Shown here piece by piece: positions 54,101 through 64,000 of a stretch of 64,000 nt of DNA. Every line of letters begins with the position of its first letter. Position 1 is the first letter of the stretch. A model generated the notes under the pieces. It did no database searches and was not told the DNA's origin. It saw only the letters and a program-made list of their open reading frames with translations. The position numbers were made by a program, and so were the translations under genes. Where the stretch lies: contig NC_133933.1 in the NCBI RefSeq assembly GCF_031877795.1, forward strand, positions 24,766,029 to 24,830,028, written 5' to 3'. The stretch is from Strix aluco. Its lineage: Eukaryota > Chordata > Aves > Strigiformes > Strigidae.

Positions 54101-57100
54101 GTCAGTGGGAACCGCCAGGCCAGCGCTCCCGGAGCCTGCCCTGCCCTGCCCTGCCCTGCCTGCAGCGCGGTGCTGAGCCGTGCGGCGGGACGGGACGGGA
54201 CGGGCAGGGAGCCGGCAGCTGGAACCAGGGCTCTGGCTCAGCGGCTCCGGCTCGCAGTCTCCTGAGAACCGGCGGCACAGCGGGACAGCCCCGCCCAGCC
54301 CTCGCCCTGCCCTCCCCCAGGCCGCGAGCCGCAGCAGAGGGAGGCTCCCTGTCCCGCAGAATCACGTCCGGCGGCCGCTGCCCAGCGGGTGTCCTTGCTC
54401 GTCCGGGTGACATCCGTCCTCCCTTGGGGTGCCCAACCTGCGGGGTGACACTCAGGGAACAAGGGAGCACGGCTCCTCCCGGCTCTGGCCGCGGAGCAGG
54501 GACCCATCTGCCCGGCTCTGGGGACAGAGCTCAGGCAGGCAGCACCTCGAGTGCTCAGCACTGTCGAAGGGTCCCGAGCGCTCAGCTCTCTCCTGCTGCA
54601 GCGTGATGCGCACCGATTTCCTCTGGCCAAAGGGCAGCAGCAACAGCATCCTCAGTTGTGCAGACGTGCCGGTCCAGGAGAAAAGAAGGCCCTCCCTGCC
54701 CTTCGTCCCCAAACTCACCTGGTGAGCGGCAAAGTCCGCCTTCATTGGTAGGTGGGGCTGTTGGATGCCCTTGCTTGGGATCAGCCTGCAAGAACCAGGA
54801 CCCTCTGCCCTCCTGGGCTCTCTGCCTCACGCGGCAGGTTTCCTCCCAGCACCACCAGCGGGGACATGCGGCGTTCCTGGTGGCTCCCCAACGCTCTTTG
54901 CACCCGGGGTGGCACCGCAGGACCCTCCCTCCCCCCTGCACAGGCTCACCCCACTCGCCGCACAGCCCTGGCACCCCGGCACAGCCAGAGGCGGGTGAAA
55001 GGCAGCCGTTCTCACCTCTGCCTGGTCCTCCAGCAGCCTCTCCAGGCTCTTCTTGGCGCTGAATGTCTTCCACTGGGCAGGAGAGAAAGAGTGGAAGGAG
55101 GTGAGCAGCGACGCCTCTGCTGCTCGGCTGGAGGGCCAGCGCTCGGGGACAGCGGCCAGACGAGAGAGACACTTACGGCGTGGCGTCGGCTCAGCTCCTT
55201 CTGCAGGAGTTTGATGGACGGGATGTTGGTTACTCGGGCTCCCGTGGCTCCTTCGGGTGTCCTGTCACCGGGAAAGGACAGGGAGAGAGCTGGCTGAGCC
55301 CCAAGCCACCTCTTCTCCCTTGTCAGGCAGCTCTGCCTGAGAGCTGCCCGCAGCCACAGCGGCAGCTCTCCCCATCTGGGGAGCTGTGTTCCCCCATCCG
55401 GCCACGCCTGAAGCACCCCCCTAGCTTACCCCAGCAGCTTGCCCAGCCACAGCTGCTTCAGTGCCCGGGAGCTGCAGAAAGAGAGGAGAACCAGCGTCAG
55501 GCCCCGCTGCCCCCCAGCCCCTGGGCCCCTGCACAGCCTTGCCCCTTGGGAAGGGCTGAGGGGCAGCACGAGGCCCCGTGGGGCAGGACAGGGGTGCTGC
55601 CCAAGCCCTGGCTCCCTGTGTCCTGCCAGAGCAGCTGCCCCTGCCCTTGCCTTCTGGGGACCAAAAGGTGACCAGGGGATGCAGGATGTGGAAACGCACC
55701 CCCATCCCTCCCTGCCGGCGTGCAGCCCGCTCCCTGTCCAGGCTCTGCACGGAGGGCAGAGGCCATTCACAGGGTGGCGTGGGCACGGTTGGGACCCTCT
55801 CCTGCCCGGCTGTGGGACGTGGCACCATGACTCACCCGAAAGTGGCAACACAGGTGCCGCTGGGCCAGATGAAGATGATGGAGGTCCTGTCGTCGTCGCT
55901 GCCTTCCTCCTCCTCTTCCTCTTTGACGTCCCCCGCCGCCTCCTTCCCGCTGCTCAGCACCCACAGCTGGTCCAGGGCCAGGCGGAGCTGTGGGCGCAGG
56001 GTGGTGCCACGTCTGCGGAGAAGAGAGACAGGCAGTGAGCTGGAGGTGGCCGCCTTGGGGTGCCCCCGGGCAGAGCCCTGCCCCCCACCTGCCCCTGTGT
56101 GGTGGTTTAGGCCCTGCCGGGACCCGAGAGGACATTGCCACTGCCCCTCCCCTACCCTCCGACCGGAACGGGGCAGGGAGTGAAATACAAACCCCGGGGC
56201 TGAGATAAGGAGAGGTTTAATACAGCAGTGCAACAGCAACAAACCGAACAACAAGAACGATAACAATAGCAATAACAGTAATAACAATAAACAGAACAAG
56301 GGATATACTGATACAGCAGCGAGGAGAGCGACCCCACACCACGCGTTTACCGACTGAGTAATCCCACACCACTGAGGGATCTTCTGAGAGGCCGGGTAAG
56401 GGAGACAATTGCTCAACCTCCTCCAGGGCAGCTATACCAAAGGCCCACCAGTACTCTCTTGGGTCTTTAAAGTACCCTCTCCTCAGGTAATCTGTACCTA
56501 GGATGCACGGGGCATCTGGGCCAGTCACAATGGGGTGCTTATGCCAGTCCTTCCCAGTTAAGCTTACTTCAGCTTCTAATAGGGTCAGCTGTTGGGATCC
56601 CCCTGTCACTCCGGAGATGCAGATGGGTTCAACTCCACTGTAGTTTGATGGCATCAGGGTGCACTGTGCGCCAGTATCTACCAAGGCCTTATATGCTTGT
56701 ACGTCTGATGTGCCAGGCCATCGGATCCACACCGTCCAGTAAATCCGATTATCCCTTTCCTCCACCTGGCTGGAGGCAGGGCCCCTCTAATCCTGCTCAC
56801 CATCACTCACTTGTTCTAAGAGTGACTCCTGCAAGAATGACTCACTTGTCCCCTCAAGAAGGTCAAGCATAACGTTGGCCATTCTATTCTGTCTGGGGGA
56901 TTTCCGACTGGACACTGGAGCTGCGTCTCTCTTGGAAGACTCCCCTTTCATGGTGGCTTTCCCTTTCAGGTGCTGTACTTGTGCAGCTAGGGCGGGAGTG
57001 GGCTGTCCATCCCACCTCCTCACGTTTTCTCCATGGTCGCGGAGGAAGAATCACAGGGTACCCCGTGCTGTGTCCCTTCCACTGCCCTTCTCTTGGGTGG

Positions 57101-59503
57101 GGAAGTGCCTGCTTCTAATGGCTGAGACATCGGCCCGTGCAGGTGGAATGTAGGACGTGTCCTCTTCCACTTTCTGGAGCCTCTGAGGCAGTTCCCTTAC
57201 AGCTGAAACCCAGGCATGTTGGGAGGAAGGGAGATTTCCCTCATATTGCCGGAGCTGGCCAGCCACTTCGTCCACTGTCTGAGTGTGGGTGTCTCGCCAC
57301 CAGGACGCTACTGCCAGTGCTTTGGAATGTGCCTCTGGTGCACTTTGCAGGAACTTCTGCCACATCAGCTGTGTGCAAGGGACCTGATCTGGATCCATGG
57401 GCCATCACTGAGATCACCATAAACCATGTCAAACACAGCCAATTCCCTGAGGTTCTGAATGCCTTTCTCCGTGTTGGTCCACTTGCCTAACCGACATAGA
57501 ACATCATCCTTGTAGGGGCACCTCTCCCTTACACTGAGCAGGAGTCGCCTCCAAAGGCTGAGGGTTTGAGCCTGTTTCCCTATGGCCTTGTCAATACCAG
57601 CCTCCCTGGCTAAAGATCCCAGCTGCTTGGCCTCTCTCCCCTCCAATTCCAAAACACCAGCTCCACTATCCCAGCATCGGAGCAGCCAGGTGCAAATTTG
57701 CTCGCCTGGAAGGCGTCTGAAATCCTTCCGCATATCTCGCAACTCACTGAGGGATAGAGATCGGATGGTTACCTCCGGCTCTTCCTCCTGCTCTCGTGAT
57801 GGGCCTGGTTCATCATCACCCTGTGCACTGCGAGGGGATTTTTTGGTATATTTGGTTTTCCGTGTCGGGGCGACTCATACTGGCACTGCCTGTCCCCCTG
57901 GCCCAGCTGCTGTGCTGGTGGAGGCGACTGGTACTGGCACTGCCTGTCCCCCTGGCCCAGCTGCTGTACCAGCAGGTTCACTTTCAGATCCTGCAGCCCT
58001 TTCTCCCCCTTGAGGGCAGTGATCAGTGTTAAAGATGACACGGTAGGCATGGGCAAGCCCCCAGCACATCGCAACGAGTTGTGTCTCCCGGGGTTTGTCA
58101 CATTGGCAACACACCTTTTCCAAACACTCCACCAGTTTATCAGGACTCTGCACTTGTTTGGGAGCGAGATCCCAAAGCATTGGGGGTGACCACTGACTCA
58201 GGCACTTGCCCATCTTTTCCCACACACCTTGCCATTTATAACTATCTGCCCTCGGGGCAGGTTTCCGGGTGGTGCCATTATTGGAGAAGTACCGCATGGC
58301 CCAAAACAAGATCTGGCAGACATTCAGAAAGCGCTGTGCCGCAAACACACTGGCCTGGGTGCTCCAAGGATAGCTAAAACTCTCAAAAACCGAGAGCATC
58401 TCTTCCCCTGGCTCACCCACAGAGGCGGTGAGACCCCTAACGAAAGCCCAGGCAGCAAACAGCTACCGGTTCACCCGCACAAGCAGTGATGCAAGCACAT
58501 TATAAGCAGTCAGTAGCCAGTATAGCAAAATAAAACCCTTGACACATTTTCCACCGATAACAAACGCCAGCACTGGGAACACACAGGGGATATAAGGATT
58601 AATCCAGCCCCACCACGCAAGCAAGTTGGCCAGCACTGCAAATGTTCCTTATCAAACAAATACGAATAAAACCAGAAAAATGGCACCTAACAGATGGCTC
58701 TAACACACCTTCTCCTTGTGTCCTTATCTCAACCCTCTCGTGCCACACGTTGGGCACCAAAAAGGCTGTGGTGGTTTAGGCCCCGCCGGGACCCGAGACC
58801 ACGCTGCCGCTGCCCCTCCCCCACCCTCCGACCGGAACGGGGCAGGGAGTGAAATACAGACCCCGGGGCTGAGATAAGGAGAGGTTTGATACAACAGTGC
58901 AACAGCAACAAACCGAACAACAAGAACGATAGCAATAGCAATAACAGTAATAACAATAAACAGAACAAGGGATATACAGATACAGCAGTGAGGGAAGCGA
59001 CCCCACCCCACGCGTTTACCAATCTTCCCGCGCTTGGGCGCCCGGACCTGACGTCAGCATGGTATTGAATAACCCGGCTAGAGCTCCCTCCCCACTGCTG
59101 GGGAAACTTAACCCTATCCTGGCTAAACCAGGACACCTTGGGATGGACATTGGTGCATCCAGCACCAAGGCCCCAGGGCCTGGGGCTGGTGCCAGAGTGT
59201 CCCTGGCCTGGTGGCAGGGCCAGGGATGGGGGAAAGGCAGTGGGGCTCTGAGGGTCTTACCGCAACTTGGCGATGACCAGTTCCTCCTGGAGGAGGAGAA
59301 GGCGCCTCTCGCTCCTCCTGTGGCCCCGGGTCAGCCACACATCTGTGCTCAGCACCGCCTCGGCGTCGGTGAGAGCCTCCCTGCGGAGCAGAGAGCGGCG
59401 GGCATGAGAAAGGCTGCAGCTGCGAGGCCCGGCCGTGCCCACCCATCCCTGAGCCGCAGGGGGGATCCTACCTGGAGTGCCAGCAGCAGTTGGCCTGGCC
59501 CAT
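51153..59503 (-). CDS. Gene 'B': PH-RhoGAP protein, ARHGAP20/TAGAP-like, complete
   Basis: Predicted 595-residue GTPase-activating protein for Rho-family GTPases. Coding exons, 5' to 3': 59472-59503, 59261-59380, 55836-56012, 55430-55471, 55177-55261, 55016-55072, 54719-54785, 53889-54073, 53500-53661, 53306-53415, 52749-52944, 52445-52544, 52172-52317, 51649-51740, 51404-51554, 51153-51218. All 15 introns are GT-AG and the summed 1,788 bases are open. The ATG has A at -3 and G at +4. Residues 1-10 are [13 protein letters not shown] domain covers about 20-125 ([30 protein letters not shown]). RhoGAP covers about 230-430: [31 protein letters not shown] (arginine finger R273), [24 protein letters not shown] (N382). 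A Lys/Glu/Arg-rich tail spans 524-574. The layout matches ARHGAP20; the GAP wording is equally close to TAGAP. An LTR element sits in intron 2. The last three exons are less certain than the rest. Confidence 0.85.
52133..52171 (-). other. Alternative short C-terminus by reading through a splice donor
   Basis: If the donor GAG|GTATGG at 52172/52171 is not used, the frame stays open for 12 more codons ([12 protein letters not shown]) to a TAG at 52133-52135. This gives a 505-residue form without the charged tail. Copy A has the same open stretch and the same TAG. The TAG itself abuts a second donor-like GTAGGAGG in both copies. Confidence 0.45.
56360..58440 (-). pseudogene. gag and protease parts of the intronic LTR element (fossil)
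   Basis: The - strand has a gag-like region (about 57050-58420, with [20 protein letters not shown] and a Gly/Pro-rich repeat) and, beyond it, an aspartic protease region with [14 protein letters not shown] and [16 protein letters not shown], typical of avian ERVL-type pro-pol. Fossil with several breaks. Confidence 0.75.
57871..57978. repeat. Two tandem copies of a 54-bp unit in the gag-like region
   Basis: 57871-57924 and 57925-57978 share TACTGGCACTGCCTGTCCCC and GGCCCAGCTGCTGT in register. On the - strand they encode repeated [11 protein letters not shown]-like text. The period is a multiple of three, as expected of an in-frame expansion. Confidence 0.85.
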
Positions 59504-59679
59504 CCTGCCCGGGACAGGAGGACCCTCGCTCTGCACCGCTCTGGGATGCGGCCCAGCCGGCGACAGCGAGGATGGCAAGTGAGGTGCAGGTGCCGGGGAG
59601 TGCTGCTCGGCCAGAGCCTGCCTCCTGCCGGCGCTGCTCGGTGCCAGCAGAGCCCCCTGCTGCCGGCTCTGGTGGCTGC

Positions 59680-59780
59680 TGGCTCCAAAATGGCCGCCGC
59701 TGGGAGGCCAACGGAAAGTGGGCGGGGCCTCGTGCCGGGGGTGCTCTCCAGCGTGGCCCTGGCTGTCTTGCGCTGGGGAG
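59680..59780 (-). promoter_or_regulatory. GC-rich promoter region of gene B
   Basis: Lies 180-280 bases upstream of the gene B start codon inside a CpG-rich stretch. On the - strand it has a GC box (GCCCCGCCC, 59720-59728) and a YY1-like GGCGGCCATTTTGG (59685-59698). No TATA box is apparent. This is the pattern of a housekeeping-type CpG promoter. Confidence 0.5.
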
Positions 59781-59863
59781 CCCAGAGCAGGACAGAGCAG
59801 AGGGGAAGCACCCCCTCCCTCCGCCTGCTGCCAGTGGTTTGCCTGCTGCAGCCCGGGATGCAC

Positions 59864-60225
59864 TTAGCCCCCGTTGCCCCAGGGGTACTTTGCTGGCTCC
59901 AAGTTGCTCAACTTCGGGTCCACCATGACCCCAGGGCTCTGCACAGCTGCTTGCCAGCTGGGTCTCCCCCAGCACATACGGCTCCAAAGGCTTCTTCCTG
60001 CCCAGGTCCAGCACTTTGCTCTTCCCTCTTCCCCTTCTTCAACGACAGCAGGCACCTGGCAGCCCCTTTCTCCAGCCTGTCAAGGGCCCTCTGCTTGGCA
60101 ACACAACTCCCGGCTGCAGGAGCCTCTCCTCCCGGTCGTGTGCCTTCTGCAAGCTGTCTGAGGGTGCGCTCTGCCCCGTCATCCGCATCACTGAATGTGG
60201 ACAGGACGCGCATCATGCGGCGCAC
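59864..60225 (-). other. GC-rich open frames upstream of gene B, not recognised
   Basis: Overlapping open frames on both strands, for example LDRLEKGAARCLLSLKKGK on the - strand. High GC content alone lengthens open frames, and there is no clear domain or splice pairing. It could be 5' untranslated exon sequence of gene B, part of an unrelated exon, or nothing. Confidence 0.3.
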
Positions 60226-61553
60226 GGCTTTCTCACAGAATGATCAGAAATTGAGGGGGAAGATCCACTTTTCTCTGTGTGTGTGTGTATTACAAATATG
60301 GTGCTTCTCCCTGTCATCCCTTGAAGCCAATTAAAGGTGTACAGGCTCTCTCGTTTTCCATTGGAATGTCACACCCCTTGGTAGTACTGACCTTACGTGT
60401 AACGTTGCATCAGGCTGTACTCTCGCCTAGACTGTTGGATAGTAGGTAGCCTAGAGTAGTAGAGAGCAGATGATCTGCATTAATGGTGCTAACGCCAGTG
60501 ACGGGAGGTTGCATCTAGCTGTTCAGCCAAAGGGTAAAAATCAGAGGTGTCTGTTGAACTCAGTGGGCAATTGACTGAATTCAGCACGTTCAAAAAAGAA
60601 AAGCTACAGGAGGAAGGCATATTCTATCCTGACTGCTACAATGCATGTTTTAGGAGGTATGAAGATAAACCCTCCATGCCCCTCCGCCCACCCCCTTCCA
60701 AGAGAAAGGACTAGAGAAAAAAGATGCAACTTCTAGAGCAATGGGGCTTTTAATAGGCAAGTAAATTTCCCCGTATCATGCCCATTCAATGAGCTACTTT
60801 GTCTGACACTCTGCCTTACTCGGTACCAGCATAAGACTCTTCCCGGAAGAATTAGACAAACCAAAAAATTGCTCTACAGCCAGTTGCCTCTGTTACGCTA
60901 TGGAAGATGCAGAATTCCTCTCTGATCCACAACTTTCCACCTACAACCAAAACCGTAGTGAAGTTTTCCTCCATTTCAAATGGGCGCTGATGGCTCTTCC
61001 CCAGGGAAAGCCTCTGTCACTCTGTGGGCATAGCTGCTCATAGGCAAGGCAAGCCCCGAGCCTCACGCACCATCCGAGGCCACCACCGTCCTCCTGTAGC
61101 CGTGAGCAAGAGCTCAAACTCCTTTTCTGCTGCAGGAGAAGAGTTGTTAATAGAAGCGGATGCACGAGGCACGGTCTGTTCCAGAACAGTCACAGCTGTT
61201 CAAAGCCTTCCGTGCCCTGGGTTGGTGGTTGTCAGGACCAGCTCCTGCGTCAGCTTGCACCGAGGCTGGCGACAGCTGTGTTTCATGCAGGTAACTCAGG
61301 TTTAACCCTTTGTCCCCTGAGCATCCGCACAGCTCCAGCAGCACAGAAAGTCACAGTGGGCCGCGCTGGAGCAAGCTGCTCCGCTGGACTTGTGGCAAGT
61401 GTTGCGTCTGCATCCCTGCCCTTCTGTTCTCCCTGTAGGGTCCTGGTCAATACAACAAGCTGCTCTCCCTGGAAATGACCATCGTGGCGAAAGACAGACT
61501 CCACTGTGAGCCATGACCTTCACCCACCGAGCAGCCAGCACAGCCAGGGACAC
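60226..61553. other. Spacer between gene B and copy C, nothing recognised
   Basis: Lower GC than the flanking array, with a short TG repeat near 60278. No exon or repeat family identified. It ends abruptly at 61553/61554, the junction with the second duplication copy. Confidence 0.5.
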
Positions 61554-61733
61554 GTCTGTGCGAAAGGCCCTCCCCGTGGCAAAAAGGGGATCCATAGTCA
61601 GCTTTGGATGGCGTGTGTCTGGTGGAACTGTTGATACTGCGCGATGCCTTGATTAAAATAGGAGCGATGAAGAGAGTTCAAAACCTGCCCTTTTGAGGAA
61701 AAATGCAGGAAATCAGAGTCTTTGCAGGAAGAA

Positions 61734-62561
61734 TGCAGGAAACCGGCATCTTTTGGCTATTTTACACTCCAACCAGAAAGATTGTGGGCCCGTGCTTTGC
61801 TGATTAGGGATACCAATTAAACTCAGACACCAGAGTGAAAAGAGCAGGCATATTTTACTGGAAATAGCTAAATAACAGAATAATACAGAAAACATACAGT
61901 ACGAAAAGACACAATAGCGCACTTAAACAAATAGGAAAATACAGGGTCATGCATCAAATCATTACTACCTGAGAGAGAGAATAGGGATTAAGAAAGATCC
62001 ATCACCACTTGCATACTTTACCATCATCCGGATCCGCAGTGGCTGGGCAGCCCCGGTTACAGCGAGGATTTGGAGAGCCTTTCCCGGCAAGTAGGAAATC
62101 CTACGCGGTGCGTCCACCCGTAGGTGAGGCTTCCAAAGTCGCTGTGAGCGGGTCCAGCCTTATATAGCCCAAAATCAGCAAGCCAGAATAGCTGGCACCT
62201 CTGTTTTGAGCAGAACGTCTGGTTTCACTCTCACATTAGATTCCCCCGGAGCCTGGCCAGGGCTCAAGGGAGAAGCTAAGGGAGTTTCCCTGCTTATCTA
62301 ATTTATTTATGTTCTTTTTAGAACAAGGCCACACGTCTGGTCCCAAGGCCGGACAGCAGGCTTCATGGCCTTGTTAACTTACCTCTATGCCAAGAAGAAG
62401 AAAGATACATTCAGGATAGACATGTTTCCATTACATTCATCATCAGTCAGGAGTCTATGATATCTAAGCTACATCTTTCATTAATGACCATACACATATC
62501 GTTAATGACTACATACTAAGTTAGCAGCTTTGGCTCGGGGCCTGTTGTTCAGGCTTCAACA
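61734..62561 (-). mobile_element. Solo LTR, duplicate of the one at 49393-50220
   Basis: Copy of the LTR through the tandem duplication rather than a separate insertion, since its flanks are also duplicated. TATA box at about 62159-62169 on the - strand. Confidence 0.6.
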
Positions 62562-63030
62562 CTTCAACACTGTAGCGCTTTTTACATCAGGATAGGCGGT
62601 TTGTTATAACCTAGTACAATACCTACTAGCACAATGGTTATCAGGTACAAAATATACAGGATTCCTCTATAGGTCAACTCTGGCTTGGGCCTATTGTCCA
62701 AGCCTTAGCACTTCAGCCCGGTGGTTAATGCTTTAAGGGCAGTTCAGCACGTTGGGAAAAGGGATGGAAGACTACTCTTGTGGACGCTGTCTGGACTGGG
62801 CTAGGCTGGGGTTGGAGAGCCTGGGAGGGTCTCCGCGGTCCCAGCTTTCCCGCAGTGCTGACTGTGGTGGCTGCTGCCTGTTCTTTCCTGCAGTGCTGAC
62901 TGCACCCACCAGCTGAAAAAGCCCCTGGTAGAGGGGCAGGGAGAAGCTCTTCTCCAGAGATTTGCCAGAAACTCTCCAGAGCATCCCTTTTCCCCCCATG
63001 AGGATGCTCTGTGTGACAAGGGAAGGTGCC

Positions 63031-63137
63031 CATTAGTCCACAGTCCTGAGCAATCCGGTCTAGGTGACCCTGCTTGAGCAGGCAGGTTGGACCAGAGGAC
63101 CTCCACAGGTCCCTCCCAGCCTCAGCGGTTCTATGTG
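63031..63137 (+). mobile_element. CR1 LINE 3' end fragment, duplicate copy
   Basis: The same CR1 3' fragment as 50690-50796, carried along in the tandem duplication. Confidence 0.65.
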
Positions 63138-63316
63138 ATGCTGTGCTTTGGTTTGACGCCTCAAGCACCCGAACTCAGCCCCGATGCCTGCTGGAAAGGA
63201 TTCTGGCGCAAGGGATGATCCCAAACTCTTCCACAAGGATGCGTGCGTCACAAAACAACTTCTACCTCGTCCAGAATATCGTATGGCACACACATTCAGA
63301 AGAGACAAAATGTCCT

Positions 63317-64000
63317 TTTATTGTGGACATTAACTGCAGGAGCCCAGGAGTCACAGGGCTTCAGGTGGCAACAGGAAATCAGCACCTACAACGACAGAGC
63401 CAGAAAGCACTGGTAAAGCACAAAGGCAGGAACAGGCATGGCTTGGTTCCCCTTTCTTTGGGAAACAGGAATTGTTGATATCCCAGAAGAGAGCTACTGC
63501 TGGCATTGGCTCTGGGGTGGCTCTGGCCCCTTATCCCCATGGGTAATGCCCTTACAGACCTGCGCATATGCAGAGGTGCAGAGTGCCCCCGTGCCACACA
63601 GCAGGGCTCCCCTGGGGAGCTGCCACGGGGTTATTTCCAAACCCTGCATAGCACCATCCCCTCGCCGTCCCTTGCCAGAGAGTTGGACTGACTTAGAGCA
63701 GTGTGGAGAGTTGGCAAAGATGGGCAGCAGAGCCTGGTACGTACCTGGGGCTTCCTGATCTTTTGCACCTCCCTGCTTTTTTTGCAGTCCCCATCTTCTT
63801 CTTTCTTCTCTTCTTCGCCTGGTGGGGTTCCGTCTCTTCTGCCCAGGCCTCTTCTCTCTTTCTTTTCCTTTGGCTGGCGCTCTCCTGGCGGGAGCCTGCA
63901 AACCTTTCCATCCCACAGCATGATTAGATAGGTAAAGCCAGGATCAGTTGGAATCAGTTCTTGATTTAACCAAAGCTGACTCATTTTACCTTCTTTGCTC
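63317..64000 (-). CDS. Copy 'C': 3' exons of a further PH-RhoGAP gene (partial)
   Basis: Holds the last coding exons at positions matching gene B plus 12,341: 63494-63559 (ending [15 protein letters not shown]...QQ and stop), 63745-63895 (charged tail) and the start of the exon from 63990, cut by the window edge. The poly(A) signal is at 63317-63322. The sequence is identical to B across these exons by eye, so the rest of the gene is probably present and intact outside the window. Confidence 0.75.

Larger units (their letters stand above)
56098..59135 (-). mobile_element. LTR retroelement with gag and protease parts, in intron 2 of gene B
   Basis: Two direct LTR-type repeats on the - strand flank retroviral parts. 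The 5' LTR is 58767-59135 (starts TGTCCTGGTTTAGCC, ends CCACCACA). The 3' LTR-type repeat is 56098-56351. A primer-binding-type TGGTGCCCAACGTG follows the 5' LTR. The flanks CCCTG (56093-56097) and CCTTG (59136-59140) look like a 5-bp target duplication. TGTCCTGGTTT is a common start of avian ERVL LTRs. The element is short for its family, keeps no full pol, and is broken in several places. Remnant Z, which lacks it, shows the empty site. Confidence 0.82.
61554..64000. repeat. Segmental duplication, second copy, cut by the window end
   Basis: Matches 49213-51659 at a constant offset of 12,341. The four differences I noticed map near 49767, 49871, 50432 and 50829 of the first copy. The sequence just before the junction (CAGCCAGGGACAC) does not match the sequence before 49213 (CCCCCGCAAAGG), so the join is sharp. 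Confidence 0.95.

Noticed and set aside
53641-54606. Long + strand open frame (321 codons) over the RhoGAP exons
   Set aside because: It is the antisense shadow of GC-rich - strand exons, rich in Pro, Ala, Arg and Ser, and has no domain.
59059-59928. Long + strand open frame (289 codons) across the LTR edge and exons 1-2 of gene B
   Set aside because: Antisense to the first two coding exons and the CpG promoter; low-complexity composition and no homology recognised.
1-64000. tRNA genes, rRNA genes, CRISPR arrays and bacterial-type operons
   Set aside because: None found by eye on either strand; the genome type is vertebrate.

Overview
The window is vertebrate nuclear DNA and almost certainly from a bird. 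It carries spliced vertebrate genes, chicken-repeat-1 (CR1) LINE pieces whose 3' ends have the avian octamer, avian-type LTR elements, and a calpain gene closest to CAPN8. I see no bacterial-type genes, CRISPR arrays, tRNA genes or rRNA genes.

Layout. (1) 1-17.5 kb holds the last 16 coding exons of CAPN8 on the + strand. Every splice junction keeps frame, and the stop is followed by a poly(A) signal. (2) 17.5-23.7 kb is AT-rich intergenic DNA in which I recognise nothing. (3) 23.754-31.466 kb is a young retrovirus-like fossil with two nearly identical LTRs, a 5-bp target duplication, and gag, pol and env parts. (4) 31.5-43.5 kb is more plain intergenic DNA. It ends at an older solo LTR of the same family on the - strand (43.505-44.482 kb) and two CR1 pieces in opposite orientation (44.7-45.85 kb). 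(5) From 45.86 kb to the end the base composition becomes GC-rich, and the window holds a tandem array of PH-RhoGAP genes related to ARHGAP20/TAGAP, all on the - strand. The units are a 5' remnant ('Z', 45.87-46.22 kb), a 3' half gene ('A', 46.2-49.2 kb), a complete 16-exon gene ('B', 51.15-59.50 kb, 595 codons open throughout) and the 3' end of a further copy ('C', from 61.55 kb).

The last 2,447 bases repeat 49,213-51,659 with only about four substitutions seen by eye. A 12,341-bp unit (LTR, CR1 3' end, whole gene B with an LTR element in an intron) has therefore been duplicated in tandem very recently, or the assembly contains a false duplication. Copy Z still shows the empty site for the LTR element in gene B's second intron.

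How the genes work. CAPN8 is a calcium-dependent cysteine protease. Gene B should be a membrane-associated GTPase-activating protein for Rho-family switches. It has an N-terminal MGQANCC that could be lipid-modified, a PH domain, a RhoGAP domain with its arginine finger and conserved asparagine, and a highly charged tail. There is no functional link between the two loci. The array is the most unusual part of the window.
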